Made by a program: the position numbers and the translations under genes
Assembly: GCA_963818985.1 (NCBI GenBank)
Contig: CAWFUJ010000005.1
Span: 8,636-72,635, forward strand
DNA: 64,000 nt
Direction of reading: 5' to 3'
Source of the DNA: JAFEDN01 sp963818985
GTDB lineage: Bacteria > Pseudomonadota > Gammaproteobacteria > Coxiellales > Coxiellaceae
Notes under the pieces: model-generated
Database searches by the model: none
Told to the model about the DNA's origin: nothing
Seen by the model: the letters and a program-made list of their open reading frames with translations, nothing else
In this document: positions 45,048 to 53,313 of the stretch, piece by piece
How the letters are laid out: each line of letters opens with the position of its first letter
Position numbering within the stretch: the first letter of the stretch is position 1

Positions 45048-45707
45048 ATGATTCGATTTACAAACGTTAACAAAATTTACGATAATGGCCACCAGGCATT
45101 GACCAATATCAATTTTGAGCTACAAAAAGGAAAAATGTCATTTTTAACTGGGAATTCTGGGGCCGGTAAAACCACTTTACTTAAGTTGATTATGCGCATG
45201 GAACACCCAACCCGAGGTCAAATATTTTTAAATAATAAATGTTTAGACAAAATTCCGGCTCGTTTAACCCCATTTTTACGCCGCAGAATTGGGGTTATTT
45301 TTCAAAATCCACTTCTTTTATCAACGCGAACAGTTTTTGAAAACGTGGCCTTACCATTGCAAGTCAGTGGATATCCTCACGGAGAGGTGCAAAGACGGGT
45401 TCGTGCTGCTTTAGAAAAAGTTGGATTATTAACTAAAGAAAAAGTATATCCACTGGGATTATCAAGTGGAGAGCAACAGCGCATCAGCATCGCACGTGCA
45501 GTAGTCAATAAACCAGAAATCTTATTGGCAGATGAACCCACTGGGAACTTAGATCCCAGTCTATCACTTGATATCTTACGTTTATTTGCGGCTTTTAATC
45601 AGGTGGGAGTTACTGTATTGATCGCTACGCATGACCTGGCCACGGTTGCCAAGCTCAATTACCCTATTATGCGCTTAAAAGATGGCTATTTGCAGGAGGA
45701 ACATTGA
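45048..45707 (+). CDS. ftsE: Cell division ATP-binding protein FtsE
   Basis: ABC ATPase that, with FtsX, controls periplasmic amidases during septation. The 219 residues show MIRFTNVNKIYDNGHQAL, Walker A GNSGAGKTT, the Q-loop (IFQNPLLL), signature LSSGEQQRISIARA and Walker B ILLADEPTGNLDP. I start at 45048 because the FtsE N-terminus begins there. The stop is two bases before the ftsX ATG. Confidence 0.96.
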   Translation: MIRFTNVNKIYDNGHQALTNINFELQKGKMSFLTGNSGAGKTTLLKLIMRMEHPTRGQIFLNNKCLDKIPARLTPFLRRRIGVIFQNPLLLSTRTVFENVALPLQVSGYPHGEVQRRVRAALEKVGLLTKEKVYPLGLSSGEQQRISIARAVVNKPEILLADEPTGNLDPSLSLDILRLFAAFNQVGVTVLIATHDLATVAKLNYPIMRLKDGYLQEEH

Positions 45708-45709
45708 CA

Positions 45710-46638
45710 TGACCCTGTCTAAATGGCGTCATTGGTTAGAAAACCATTTGCGAGCTTTTTTATTTGGAATGGGCGAATTAATCCGTGCGCCTATCGCGAG
45801 TTTAATGACTTTACTAGTCATTGGCATTGCGATGGCGTTTCCCGCAGGTTTATACGCTTTATTGGATAATGTGCAGCAATTTGCTAAACAATGGCACCAT
45901 GATCCTAGCATTTCTTTATACCTTAAATCACATTTAAATGACTCACAAATTTCAACATTGATCCTTCAGCTGCAAAATCGCACTGATATTGCTCGAGTAG
46001 AATATATTTCACCGCAACAGGGTTTAGCCCAATTTCGTCAACAATCAGATCTCAATAGTGCGCTAGAGTTATTAGCGCAAAATCCTTTGCCAGGCATCAT
46101 TGTGGTTACACCACGGATTGATTTGCGGGCGACTGATGTTTTACCAAATTTATTATCCTCTTTGAATCGTTTACCTAATGTTGAAACTAGTCAGTTAGAT
46201 ACGATTTGGGTTAAACGTCTTTATGAACTCATGACTTTAGGCGAAAGAATTACCTATGGCCTGATGATATTATTTGGCATTGGCGTGGCTTTAATCGTTG
46301 GCAATACCATGCGTATGGCAACACAAAGTCATCGTCAGGAAATTATTGTCCTCAAACTGGTAGGCGCCACTAAAGCATTTATTCGCCGCCCCATGCTGTA
46401 TCGCGGCGCTTTATACGGAGTTTTAGGAGGAATGATTGCTTGGCTTTTGGTTAGCGTTTTATTTTGGTGGTTGCGTGCGCCCGCACAGCGCTTAGCGGAG
46501 AGTTATCACGGTGATTGGCACCTCCAAGGTTTAAATAATTTAACTGCCTTCATCATTATTATTGCTTGTGCTTTATTGGGATTAATAGGCTCTTGGCTAT
46601 CGGTGCAACATTTTCTGCAAGCTCCTGAAGAGATTTAA
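45710..46638 (+). CDS. ftsX: Cell division protein FtsX
   Basis: Inner-membrane partner of FtsE. From ATG at 45710 (MTLSKWRHWLENHLRAF) the product is 309 residues. It has a first membrane helix (about 26-48), a periplasmic domain (SISLYLKSHLNDSQI, VEYISPQQGLAQFRQQSDL) and three C-terminal helices (ITYGLMILFGIGVALIVGNT, GALYGVLGGMIAWLLVSVLF, LTAFIIIIACALLGLIG). An RBS (AGGAGG) sits in the end of ftsE. rpoH, normally next, is about 5 kb further on. Confidence 0.95.
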
Positions 46639-46639
46639 T

Positions 46640-46895
46640 TTTATGCTGCGCTTGGCAAAGCCGATGCTCGCAATGAAGGGGGAGCCGCTGCAATTCTCGC
46701 TGGGTACAGCGAGAATTGCGCTCTGATTTTATGCTCCGCTCCGCAGAGCCGATGCTTCTAATGACGCCATTGTAAGCCTTTGATTTATAATGGCGTCATT
46801 TCTGATATTTCCCCAGTTTTTGGGGTGGGGTGCTCGCAATGAAGGGGAGCGCTTCGCGCAGCTCCCCCTTGCGATCCCCCATGGCGTAAGGAATT
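46640..46895 (-). repeat. Dispersed IS-end-related element, copy R5 (double, interrupted)
   Basis: Two copies in minus orientation. A truncated one (46640-46684) stops inside its GC-rich hairpin. The second begins with the terminal hairpin (arms GCAATT/AATTGC, core CTCGCTG-GGTA-CAGCGAG), is split near 46758-46830 by a small insertion with 12-bp inverted repeats AATGACGCCATT/AATGGCGTCATT, and resumes to the IS-like end CCATGGCGTAAGGAATT. This accounts for the whole gene-free gap after ftsX. Confidence 0.8.
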
Positions 46896-46913
46896 GTTTA
46901 TTAAATTCGAGCA

Positions 46914-46940
46914 TTTCCCCTCTTCCTGGCGGGAGAGGAA
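46914..46940. repeat. CCCTCTTCC-type palindrome
   Basis: TTTCCCCTCTTCC and the following GGGAGAGGAA make an imperfect hairpin between repeat R5 and the end of the next gene. Confidence 0.5.
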
Positions 46941-46955
46941 TATATAATCAAGTGC

Positions 46956-47243
46956 TTAATGGGTATTTTCTAAGATCAGTTCTTTTAGTAATCTACTTTT
47001 AGACTTTTTTTTGGATCTTTTTTCAGCTTTTATATAAGCTTTATCGGCCATAAATTCTTCAGCGGTGGCAAAATAGACGATTAAACGGATATCGGTATGA
47101 TTAAATTCAGCGAGTAATTCATCATTAGCAAATAATTGGGAAGCTTTATAAAGCAACAAATTATTTTCTTCGGCTCGTTGAACAACAAACTTTACTTCCT
47201 GGTCTTTAAAAATCAGTTGCTTAATTCTTAGACGATTACTCAT
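46956..47243 (-). CDS. Small conserved-looking protein of unknown function
   Basis: A 95-residue protein with AGGAGG placed 4-5 bases before the ATG, so it is probably translated. It begins MSNRLRIKQLIFKDQEVKFVV, has a central DIRLIVYFATAEEFMADKAY and a highly basic C-terminus (KAEKRSKKKSKSRLLK). It appears to be a small soluble alpha/beta protein. I cannot name a family. Confidence 0.65.
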   Translation of the reverse strand: MSNRLRIKQLIFKDQEVKFVVQRAEENNLLLYKASQLFANDELLAEFNHTDIRLIVYFATAEEFMADKAYIKAEKRSKKKSKSRLLKELILENTH

Positions 47244-47358
47244 TAAATCCTCCTGAAATCCTTGTAAAATTAATTCCCAATTGTGGTCAACAAGCTTAGG
47301 CTGTATCCTTTGACACTGTGTCGCTTAAGATAAGCTAGTTAAAGGAATTCGTCAATAT

Positions 47359-47733
47359 ATGAACGAGAACTATAATATAAATAAAATGTCCGATAACATA
47401 CCTTTACGATTAAAAATCGCACGTATGGCGCGCGGTTTTAAAAATCGTAGCTCTTTTGCAACTGCCTGCGGGGCTGCTATTACCACTTATAGAGCCCATG
47501 AACGCGGCGATTACGAATTAAAAGCCAGTGACGTGATCCGTTATGCACGAAGCCTTAACATTTCGATACCCTGGCTATTAACTGGCGAAGGGCATCCTCT
47601 CGATCACACCGCGCAACCGGAACCCGATGTCTTGGCACAATTTCTTTATTATTTGCATTTAGAAAACAGTAAAACTGAAATTAAAGAATCGGCAACAAAG
47701 GCAGCCGCCCTATTATTAAGTCAAATAAAATAA
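47359..47733 (+). CDS. HTH transcriptional regulator (XRE/phage-repressor-like)
   Basis: A 124-residue DNA-binding protein. Residues about 14-70 form the helix-turn-helix (LRLKIARMARGFKNRSSFATACGAAITTYRAHERGDYELKASDVIRYARSL), and SIPWLLTGEGHP resembles the conserved end of CI/C2-type repressor DNA-binding domains. No peptidase domain follows, so it is not a LexA-type repressor. Translation may start at 47359 or at MSDNIP (47386). It is divergent from the 95-residue gene, which it may regulate. Confidence 0.82.
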   Translation: MNENYNINKMSDNIPLRLKIARMARGFKNRSSFATACGAAITTYRAHERGDYELKASDVIRYARSLNISIPWLLTGEGHPLDHTAQPEPDVLAQFLYYLHLENSKTEIKESATKAAALLLSQIK

Positions 47734-47784
47734 AGTCTATTGGCATTGACAGCAATACAGGTATTTTTCAAAAAAACCGCCGTA

Positions 47785-47925
47785 GGCCCCTAACGCCATG
47801 GGGGATCGCAAGGGGGAGCTGCGCGAAGCGCTCCCCCTTCATTGCGAGCATCGGCTCTGCCGAGCGCAGCATAAAAACAAAGGCAATTCAATTCCTCGCT
47901 GTACTCAGCGAGGAATTGAATTGTT
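47785..47925 (+). repeat. Dispersed IS-end-related element, copy R6
   Basis: Begins CCTAACGCCATGGGGGATCG, then the GC-rich and middle hairpins. The terminal hairpin is the longest of the family: core CTCGCTG-TACT-CAGCGAG extended by CAATTCAATTC/GAATTGAATTG to an 18-bp stem. The last part lies inside the htpX frame and provides its stop codon. Confidence 0.85.
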
Positions 47926-48960
47926 GAATCCGATTGCCTTGAGGCGTTTTATAATATTCGGATGTGTGGAAAACAAATCGCTACCACCTTGTGCTTTGCT
48001 TATATTTGCAACAGTCGGATCGAAAATATAGGCTGCACGACGCACCTGTTCATGGGGAGTTTGTTTATAAGCTTCGGCATATTGCTGTAGATGGGCATCG
48101 TAGTCGCCTTGAATTTTTAATAACGCTCTAGCCAAAGGCTCATTATCCCGCATTAATTCTACCGCTCCAGCATCAGCCATGTATTCACGGGTACGACTTA
48201 AAAATAACATCAATACCATGGTAATCAACGGTAATAAATAACGTAAAATGATGATCGCTATAAACAACCAGTTACCACCTTCGCGCCGATTATTACGACT
48301 ATTGCTCCCAAATACCACTCCAAAAAATAATATATCGATAATAATCAAAGTTAAGTTTGCTAACACAGATGCTGTCAGTGTTAATTTTATATCAAGATGA
48401 CGAATATGACTTAGCTCGTGCGCCATGACTGCTTGAATTTCTGCTCTATTTAACTTCTCCAATAAGCCACGGGTGATTGCCACCATCGCTGATTTTTGGC
48501 TATAACCGCTAGCAAACGCATTCATATAATCAGCTTCAATAATAAAAATACGCGGCATAAACCTTAGTCCTGCGGCAACAATCATTTCTTCTACGGTATT
48601 ATAAAGCTGTTTTTCGGGCAAATTTTGGGCGTTGTTGGCGGTTACTTCATGATACTCGGTCCCCAGCAACATCAATTTGTCGGCAAACGCATAAGTGACT
48701 AATAAAGAAATAACGGCAATGATAGTGGTGATGATAGTTGCGTACGGCATCAGCTGTAGAGTCAACAGCGCCTCACTGATCACAGACAAAGGCGCATTGG
48801 GATATTTTTCTGAATTGATAAATAAATCTATTAAAAATCCGAGAGCCATATATATTAAAATAAAACAAAGGATGACTATCATGGTTCGTCGCTGATTGGT
48901 TCGCAAAACTTGCCGCCAATTAGCGGTACCAGCGTGAAAGTCTTTACTATGATTTGACAT
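47905..48960 (-). CDS. htpX: M48 family zinc metalloprotease, HtpX-like
   Basis: Membrane protease for quality control of membrane proteins. The 351 residues have two N-terminal membrane helices (about 24-50 and 70-95), the zinc motif HELSH in VMAHELSHIRHLDIK, and two further helices (LTLIIIDILFFGVVF, LLPLITMVLMLFLS) followed by SRTREYMADAGAVELM, which carries the third zinc ligand. The C-terminal FSTHPNIIKRLKAIG is conserved. The last residues NNSIPR and the TGA stop derive from repeat R6. It is 8 bases downstream of lemA. Confidence 0.92.
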   Translation of the reverse strand: MSNHSKDFHAGTANWRQVLRTNQRRTMIVILCFILIYMALGFLIDLFINSEKYPNAPLSVISEALLTLQLMPYATIITTIIAVISLLVTYAFADKLMLLGTEYHEVTANNAQNLPEKQLYNTVEEMIVAAGLRFMPRIFIIEADYMNAFASGYSQKSAMVAITRGLLEKLNRAEIQAVMAHELSHIRHLDIKLTLTASVLANLTLIIIDILFFGVVFGSNSRNNRREGGNWLFIAIIILRYLLPLITMVLMLFLSRTREYMADAGAVELMRDNEPLARALLKIQGDYDAHLQQYAEAYKQTPHEQVRRAAYIFDPTVANISKAQGGSDLFSTHPNIIKRLKAIGFNNSIPR

Positions 48961-48968
48961 GCGATTTA

Positions 48969-49547
48969 TTACATTTTAATGGTGTATTCTTCACTTTGTT
49001 TTATTTTATCGTCCGTTAAACTCCAATATGGAAAATCAAAATCCAATTTACTAGCGAACGCGGCAACGATTAAAGATTGAAAAAATGATTTTTTCTTTGC
49101 ATTATAACGTTCTACGCTATCGTTATACGCTTGCTTAGCAAATGCCAATTTGTTTTCCGTATTAACCACTTCTTCCTGTAATTGCAAAGCATTTTGATTG
49201 GCTTTAAGATCAGGATATTGTTCAAACACCACATTTAAACCAGATAATATCCCGGAGATTTTATTTTCAGCTGCCATGCTCGCTTGAGTATCACCTTGGG
49301 TTTTGGCTGCTAAAGCTTGGTTACGTAAACCCACCACTTCTTTGAGAGTAGATTTCTCATAATCCATATATTTTTTGAGGATGTTAACAAGAGATTCAAA
49401 AACCTTGTATCGCCGATCTAATTGAATATCAATTTGACGTTCATTATTGCGGACCGCTTCAATCATTGCGATCAGGGAATTATAAACTGCAACAATGAAA
49501 ATACCGAGCAGGGCTAAGATGATGACTATTATGATGAATGCCGACAT
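48969..49547 (-). CDS. lemA: LemA family protein
   Basis: A 192-residue protein with an N-terminal membrane helix (about 3-24) and a helical cytoplasmic or periplasmic domain with the LemA pattern YNSLIAMIEAVRNNERQIDIQLDRRYKVFESLVNIL, VVFEQYPDLKANQNALQLQEEVVNTENKLAFAKQAYNDSVERYN. The end departs from the usual PAFK region. The lemA-htpX pair is common and cotranscription is likely. Molecular function unknown. An AAAGAGG RBS precedes the ATG. Confidence 0.93.
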   Translation of the reverse strand: MSAFIIIVIILALLGIFIVAVYNSLIAMIEAVRNNERQIDIQLDRRYKVFESLVNILKKYMDYEKSTLKEVVGLRNQALAAKTQGDTQASMAAENKISGILSGLNVVFEQYPDLKANQNALQLQEEVVNTENKLAFAKQAYNDSVERYNAKKKSFFQSLIVAAFASKLDFDFPYWSLTDDKIKQSEEYTIKM

Positions 49548-49636
49548 GAAAAACCTCTTTTATCTAAATGCACTTTTTTCCCTTATATCACTAAGGAATA
49601 CTAGCATATAAAGCCAAATTCTTCAAAGAATCGACC

Positions 49637-49712
49637 CGTATCATCCCGCGGCTTGACCGCGGGATGACAGCTAGCGCCGGCGGGGGATTGACAGGCCTGT
49701 GCGGGATGACGG
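49637..49712. repeat. GTCATCCCG-family palindromes upstream of lemA
   Basis: TCATCCCGCGG-CTTGA-CCGCGGGATGA is a perfect 11-bp stem, followed by CTAGCGCCGGCGGGGG, the inverse of a sequence near 34715, and another GGGATGAC. It lies between the lemA start and the stop of the next gene. Confidence 0.65.
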
Positions 49713-49713
49713 T

Positions 49714-50256
49714 CTAATTAACCCCAGAACGCACCAATGCCAATAAAGTTTCCGCGGGGGTTGCACCACCCAAATTTCGCCTTGCGGTGCTATTCAAATC
49801 TTCCTCTAATTCCCATAGACGCACTTCACCATTACTGCTTTGTTGGCGAACCTGCATAAATCTTTTTTGATAAGCAACTCCAATGCCATGGATAATCCGC
49901 GCCATACGCTTATCCTGCATATATCCAAAAGTTACGGTTTGAAAAGGCCTGATTAATTGAGTCACTTGATGATCCGTCAAATAATACTCTTCATCTAACA
50001 TCTCTAAAATCTTACCACGTAAATTAACCACGGATTGATTAAGTTGAGGATCACTGGAAAAATCTAAGAAGTCCACTGCCGAATATAAGCTTTTACTATG
50101 CACGTAAATTAAAAATTCGTTACCCAATATACTCACTATGCCCGCATGCCAACTCCCTAAAATAGTTGAATCGCGATCGACCACCAAGGATTGCTTCGAT
50201 ATTAACTGATTATTATCGAATTGATTAATTAAATCCTCATCACATTGAATATGCAT
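49714..50256 (-). CDS. Hypothetical protein, possibly DUF6933-like
   Basis: I start at 50256 (MHIQCDEDLINQF), giving 180 residues; upstream codons overlap ilvE. Features are WHAGIVSILGNEFLIYVHSKSLYSAVDFL near the middle, similar in plan to DUF6933 proteins (WHANL..ID....LF....TLYS), then a helical second half with FQTVTFGYMQDKRMARIIHGIG and LEEDLNSTARRNLGGATPAETLLALV. Function unknown. It follows ilvE closely on the same strand and may be cotranscribed. Confidence 0.6.
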   Translation of the reverse strand: MHIQCDEDLINQFDNNQLISKQSLVVDRDSTILGSWHAGIVSILGNEFLIYVHSKSLYSAVDFLDFSSDPQLNQSVVNLRGKILEMLDEEYYLTDHQVTQLIRPFQTVTFGYMQDKRMARIIHGIGVAYQKRFMQVRQQSSNGEVRLWELEEDLNSTARRNLGGATPAETLLALVRSGVN

Positions 50257-50276
50257 GCTGACTTTCGACACTTTTA

Positions 50277-51296
50277 TTAATCCACCGGCACCAACCAATC
50301 ATAACGATCTTCAACGGCTCCCTGTTGAATATTCACCAATAGTTCATACAGTTTTTGAGTCATTGACCCAGTTTTATTCTGCTGAAATACATACTCTTTA
50401 CCTGCGTAGGCGATGACGCCAATTGGAGTCACTACAGCAGCAGTGCCCGTGCAAAAACATTCATCCGCAGTTAACACCGTTTCCAGCGAAAGTTTAGTTT
50501 CTAGCACTTCCAAACCCAATATTTCACGGGCCAATTGCATAACTGAAGCTCTGGTGACGCCTGCCAGTATTGATTTACTCAATTGTGGGGTCAATAATTT
50601 GCCATCTTTGACACAAAAAAAGTTGGCGACCCCCGCTTCTTCGACATATTGTTCATGGACCGCATCTAAATAAATATTACCAGCATAACCTAACTTTTTA
50701 GCTTGGATAGTAGACGATAAGGTCGGCGCATAATTGCCGGCAAATTTGGCGCTCCCAATACCCTTGGGTGCAGATCGATGAAAATCCTCACACACTTGAA
50801 ATTTAACTGGCTCAATAGCGCCTGCTTTGAAGTAATTTCCAACTGGCGACGTATAAACCACAAAACTATACTCAGGCGCTGGCGCCATGCCCAATATGGC
50901 GCCAGTTCCCCATAGGCATGGGCGGATATAGAGGCTTCCTAAACCAATTGGCGGAACATACTCACGATTTTGGCGGACAATTTCTATCATTACCTCTAAA
51001 AAATGTTGGATAGGTACTGGCGGCATGGATAAGCGTTCTGCGCTGATTGCAAATCGTTTGGCATTTTCTATGGGGCGAAACAATACTATTTGCCCACTCT
51101 TGGTTCGATAGGCCTTCAAACCCTCAAGGATGCCTTGCCCATAATTAAGGACTCCTGCCGCCGGCCAAAAGCCAATAGGCCCGTAAGGCAAATACTCCCC
51201 TTGAGGCCAAAGCTCGGACGCTGTTCGAGCCATATACATAGTTTTGGTAGGCGTTAATCGAAACGATAGATTATTCCAGTCAATGTTGGTTTGCAT
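50277..51296 (-). CDS. ilvE: Branched-chain amino acid aminotransferase
   Basis: PLP enzyme that interconverts Leu/Ile/Val and their keto acids. The 339-residue length and motifs (GVLNYGQGILEGLKAYR, FRPIENAKRFAISAERLSMPP, SLYIRPCLWGTGAILGMAPAPEY) place it in the longer, eukaryote-like BCAT class. The PLP lysine is in GSAKFAGNYAPTL, and the C-terminal ECFCTGTAAVVTPIG binds the phosphate. No other branched-chain biosynthesis gene is nearby, which fits use of host amino acids. Confidence 0.95.
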   Translation of the reverse strand: MQTNIDWNNLSFRLTPTKTMYMARTASELWPQGEYLPYGPIGFWPAAGVLNYGQGILEGLKAYRTKSGQIVLFRPIENAKRFAISAERLSMPPVPIQHFLEVMIEIVRQNREYVPPIGLGSLYIRPCLWGTGAILGMAPAPEYSFVVYTSPVGNYFKAGAIEPVKFQVCEDFHRSAPKGIGSAKFAGNYAPTLSSTIQAKKLGYAGNIYLDAVHEQYVEEAGVANFFCVKDGKLLTPQLSKSILAGVTRASVMQLAREILGLEVLETKLSLETVLTADECFCTGTAAVVTPIGVIAYAGKEYVFQQNKTGSMTQKLYELLVNIQQGAVEDRYDWLVPVD

Positions 51297-51428
51297 GTTA
51301 CCCTTATTTTCTTAATCAACTCCGATTGCGATGATATCATATCCTACAGCAGTTTATCAGCAATTCCCCAACAATTCTCAGTGAATTTTAACTATTTGAT
51401 TAAAAATAATAAATGCTATTTTAAAAAA

Positions 51429-51575
51429 ACAATTTTCGCAGAAAATCCCTACGCCATGGGGGATCGCAAGGGGGAGCTGCGCGAAGCGCTCCCCCTTCAT
51501 TTCGAGCATCGGCTCCGCCGAGCGCAGGATATAAACCAGGAAGCAATTCTCGCTGTACCCAGCGAGAATTGCTGG
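51429..51575 (+). repeat. Dispersed IS-end-related element, copy R7
   Basis: The best-preserved copy. It runs from AACAATTTTCGCAGAAAATC through the IS-like end CCTACGCCATGGGGGATCGC, the GC-rich hairpin, a middle CGGC-TCC-GCCG hairpin, then ATATAAACCAGGA and the terminal hairpin with arms AGCAATT/AATTGCT and core CTCGCTG-TACC-CAGCGAG. It fills the divergent region between ilvE and rpoH. Confidence 0.87.
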
Positions 51576-51638
51576 CAGTATATTTTAAAAAATGTTAATA
51601 TTTGCCATATCTTAATTATCGGAGGCGAAATAAATTTC

Positions 51639-52499
51639 ATGACGACTCAATTACAATTACAACGTATAGATCAAGCTCTATCGGTCGGTAGTTTGAGCGC
51701 TTATATTCATTGGGTCAACCAAATTCCCATGTTAACTGCCGAAGAAGAGCAAGACTTATCTGAAAAACTCATTAAAAACAACGATCTAGTTTCCGCGCGC
51801 CAGCTCGTGCTAAGTCACTTACGCCTGGTGGTTCGTATTGCGCGTGGCTATGATGGGTACGGTCTTCCTCAAGCCGATCTCATCCAAGAAGGTAATATTG
51901 GATTGATGAAAGCAGTCAAACGGTTTAACCCTAAAATTGGCGTCCGTTTGGTCTCGTTTGCAGTGCATTGGATCCGCGCCGAAATCCATGAATTTGTCCT
52001 TAAAAATTGGCGCATCGTCAAAATCGCCACTACCAAAGCCCAGCGCAAATTATTTTTCAATTTACGCAAATTGGCTAAAAACCGTGCTTGGTTAAGCAAT
52101 AGCGAGGTAGAGGCCGTGGCTACTGAGCTCAATGTTAGTACCCAAGAAGTGCGACAAATGGAAGAACGTCTCAACAACTATGATGAATCTTTCGACGGCT
52201 TAGATAACGATGACGATTCAAATGCTTGGGTTGCACCGGCGCATTACCTGGAAGATTTCAATTATAATCCTGCGCGATTATTGGAAAAACACAATTGGGA
52301 AGATCAACGGCATGAAACCTTACATGATGCTCTAGAACAATTGGATGAGCGTAGCCGGGACATACTCCAACAACGTTGGTTAAACGAAAAAAAATCAACG
52401 TTGCATGATCTTGCTGCACAATATCAGGTATCCGCTGAAAGAATCCGACAATTGGAAAAAAATGCAATGCTTAAAATTCGTGAAGCGGTTGCGATTTAG
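51639..52499 (+). CDS. rpoH: Heat-shock RNA polymerase sigma factor (sigma-32)
   Basis: I start at 51639 (MTTQLQLQRIDQAL), with GGAGG about 13 bases upstream; 286 residues, the normal length. Region 2 contains VLSHLRLVVRIARGYDGYGLPQADLIQEGNIGLMKAVKRFNP and the -10 recognition helix. The diagnostic RpoH box follows (TTKAQRKLFFNLRK). Region 4 has TLHDLAAQYQVSAERIRQLEKNAMLKI. Repeat R7 sits where the promoter or a structured leader would be. lemA/htpX-type proteases nearby are common heat-shock targets, but this is not shown here. Confidence 0.97.
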   Translation: MTTQLQLQRIDQALSVGSLSAYIHWVNQIPMLTAEEEQDLSEKLIKNNDLVSARQLVLSHLRLVVRIARGYDGYGLPQADLIQEGNIGLMKAVKRFNPKIGVRLVSFAVHWIRAEIHEFVLKNWRIVKIATTKAQRKLFFNLRKLAKNRAWLSNSEVEAVATELNVSTQEVRQMEERLNNYDESFDGLDNDDDSNAWVAPAHYLEDFNYNPARLLEKHNWEDQRHETLHDALEQLDERSRDILQQRWLNEKKSTLHDLAAQYQVSAERIRQLEKNAMLKIREAVAI

Positions 52500-52525
52500 T
52501 AACAAATCCTCAACAAGGAGAGACA

Positions 52526-53305
52526 ATGTTTAAAAAAAGTTGCCGGGCTATTGCTGCCCTGTTAATTGGAGCCACTTTTAGCCTGGCAAGTATGGCGCAA
52601 GCTAATCCTGAAAATAATACTTTTTCACCACAACAACAACAAGAAATTCAAAAAATTGTTCGCGATTATTTAATCAATAATCCAGAAGTTTTGGTTGAAG
52701 TGTCTCAGTCATTGCAAGATAAAGAACTATCTAAAGCCAAATCGCAAGCACTACAAGGAATTACTAGTAATAAAGAAAAATTATTTAATGACCCTGCATC
52801 CCCCTTCACTGGAAATGCCAATGGCGATGTCATGATTGTTGAATTCTTTGACTATCAATGTGGGCACTGCAAAGAAATGCAACCGGTCATTGAATCGCTA
52901 TTAGCAAAGAATAAAAATGTAAAAATTATTTATAAAGAATTCCCAATTTATGGCGCCAGTTCTAACTTTGCTTCGAAAGCTGCTTTAGCTGCCGCCAAAC
53001 AAAATAAATATCTAGAATTTCATAATGCATTATTTAAAGTTTCGGGCGCATTGAATGAGCACAAAGTTCTGGAAGTGGCTAAATCGGTCAATTTAAACCT
53101 CGATCAATTAAAAAAAGATATGAATGATCCCTCCATCAAAAATGAAATGACACAAAATTATGATTTAGCCAAGGCATTAAGTTTAATAGGAACACCCAGT
53201 TTTGTGCTTGGTAATAAGGCATTGACTCAATTTGATTTTATTCCCGGCGCTGTTCCTGCTCAATTGTTTCAACAAACTATTGAGAAAATTGGCCAAAATA
53301 AATAG
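52526..53305 (+). CDS. DsbA-family thiol-disulfide oxidoreductase, Com1-like
   Basis: A 259-residue exported thioredoxin-fold protein. The signal peptide ends at SMAQA. An N-terminal helical dimerisation-like region (FSPQQQQEIQKIVRDYLINNPEVLVEVSQSL) is followed by EFFDYQCGHCKEM with the active-site CGHC at residues 112-115, and a cis-Pro motif GTPSFVLGNKAL. The resemblance to Coxiella Com1, an immunodominant outer-membrane-associated protein, is strong from memory, including the neighbouring rpoH and glyQS. An AAGGAGAG RBS is present. Confidence 0.93.
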   Translation: MFKKSCRAIAALLIGATFSLASMAQANPENNTFSPQQQQEIQKIVRDYLINNPEVLVEVSQSLQDKELSKAKSQALQGITSNKEKLFNDPASPFTGNANGDVMIVEFFDYQCGHCKEMQPVIESLLAKNKNVKIIYKEFPIYGASSNFASKAALAAAKQNKYLEFHNALFKVSGALNEHKVLEVAKSVNLNLDQLKKDMNDPSIKNEMTQNYDLAKALSLIGTPSFVLGNKALTQFDFIPGAVPAQLFQQTIEKIGQNK

Positions 53306-53313
53306 TCAGCGGC

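Noticed and set aside
22755..51575. R elements as a CRISPR array
   Set aside because: Copies are kilobases apart in different intergenic regions with no regular spacers, and no cas genes are present.
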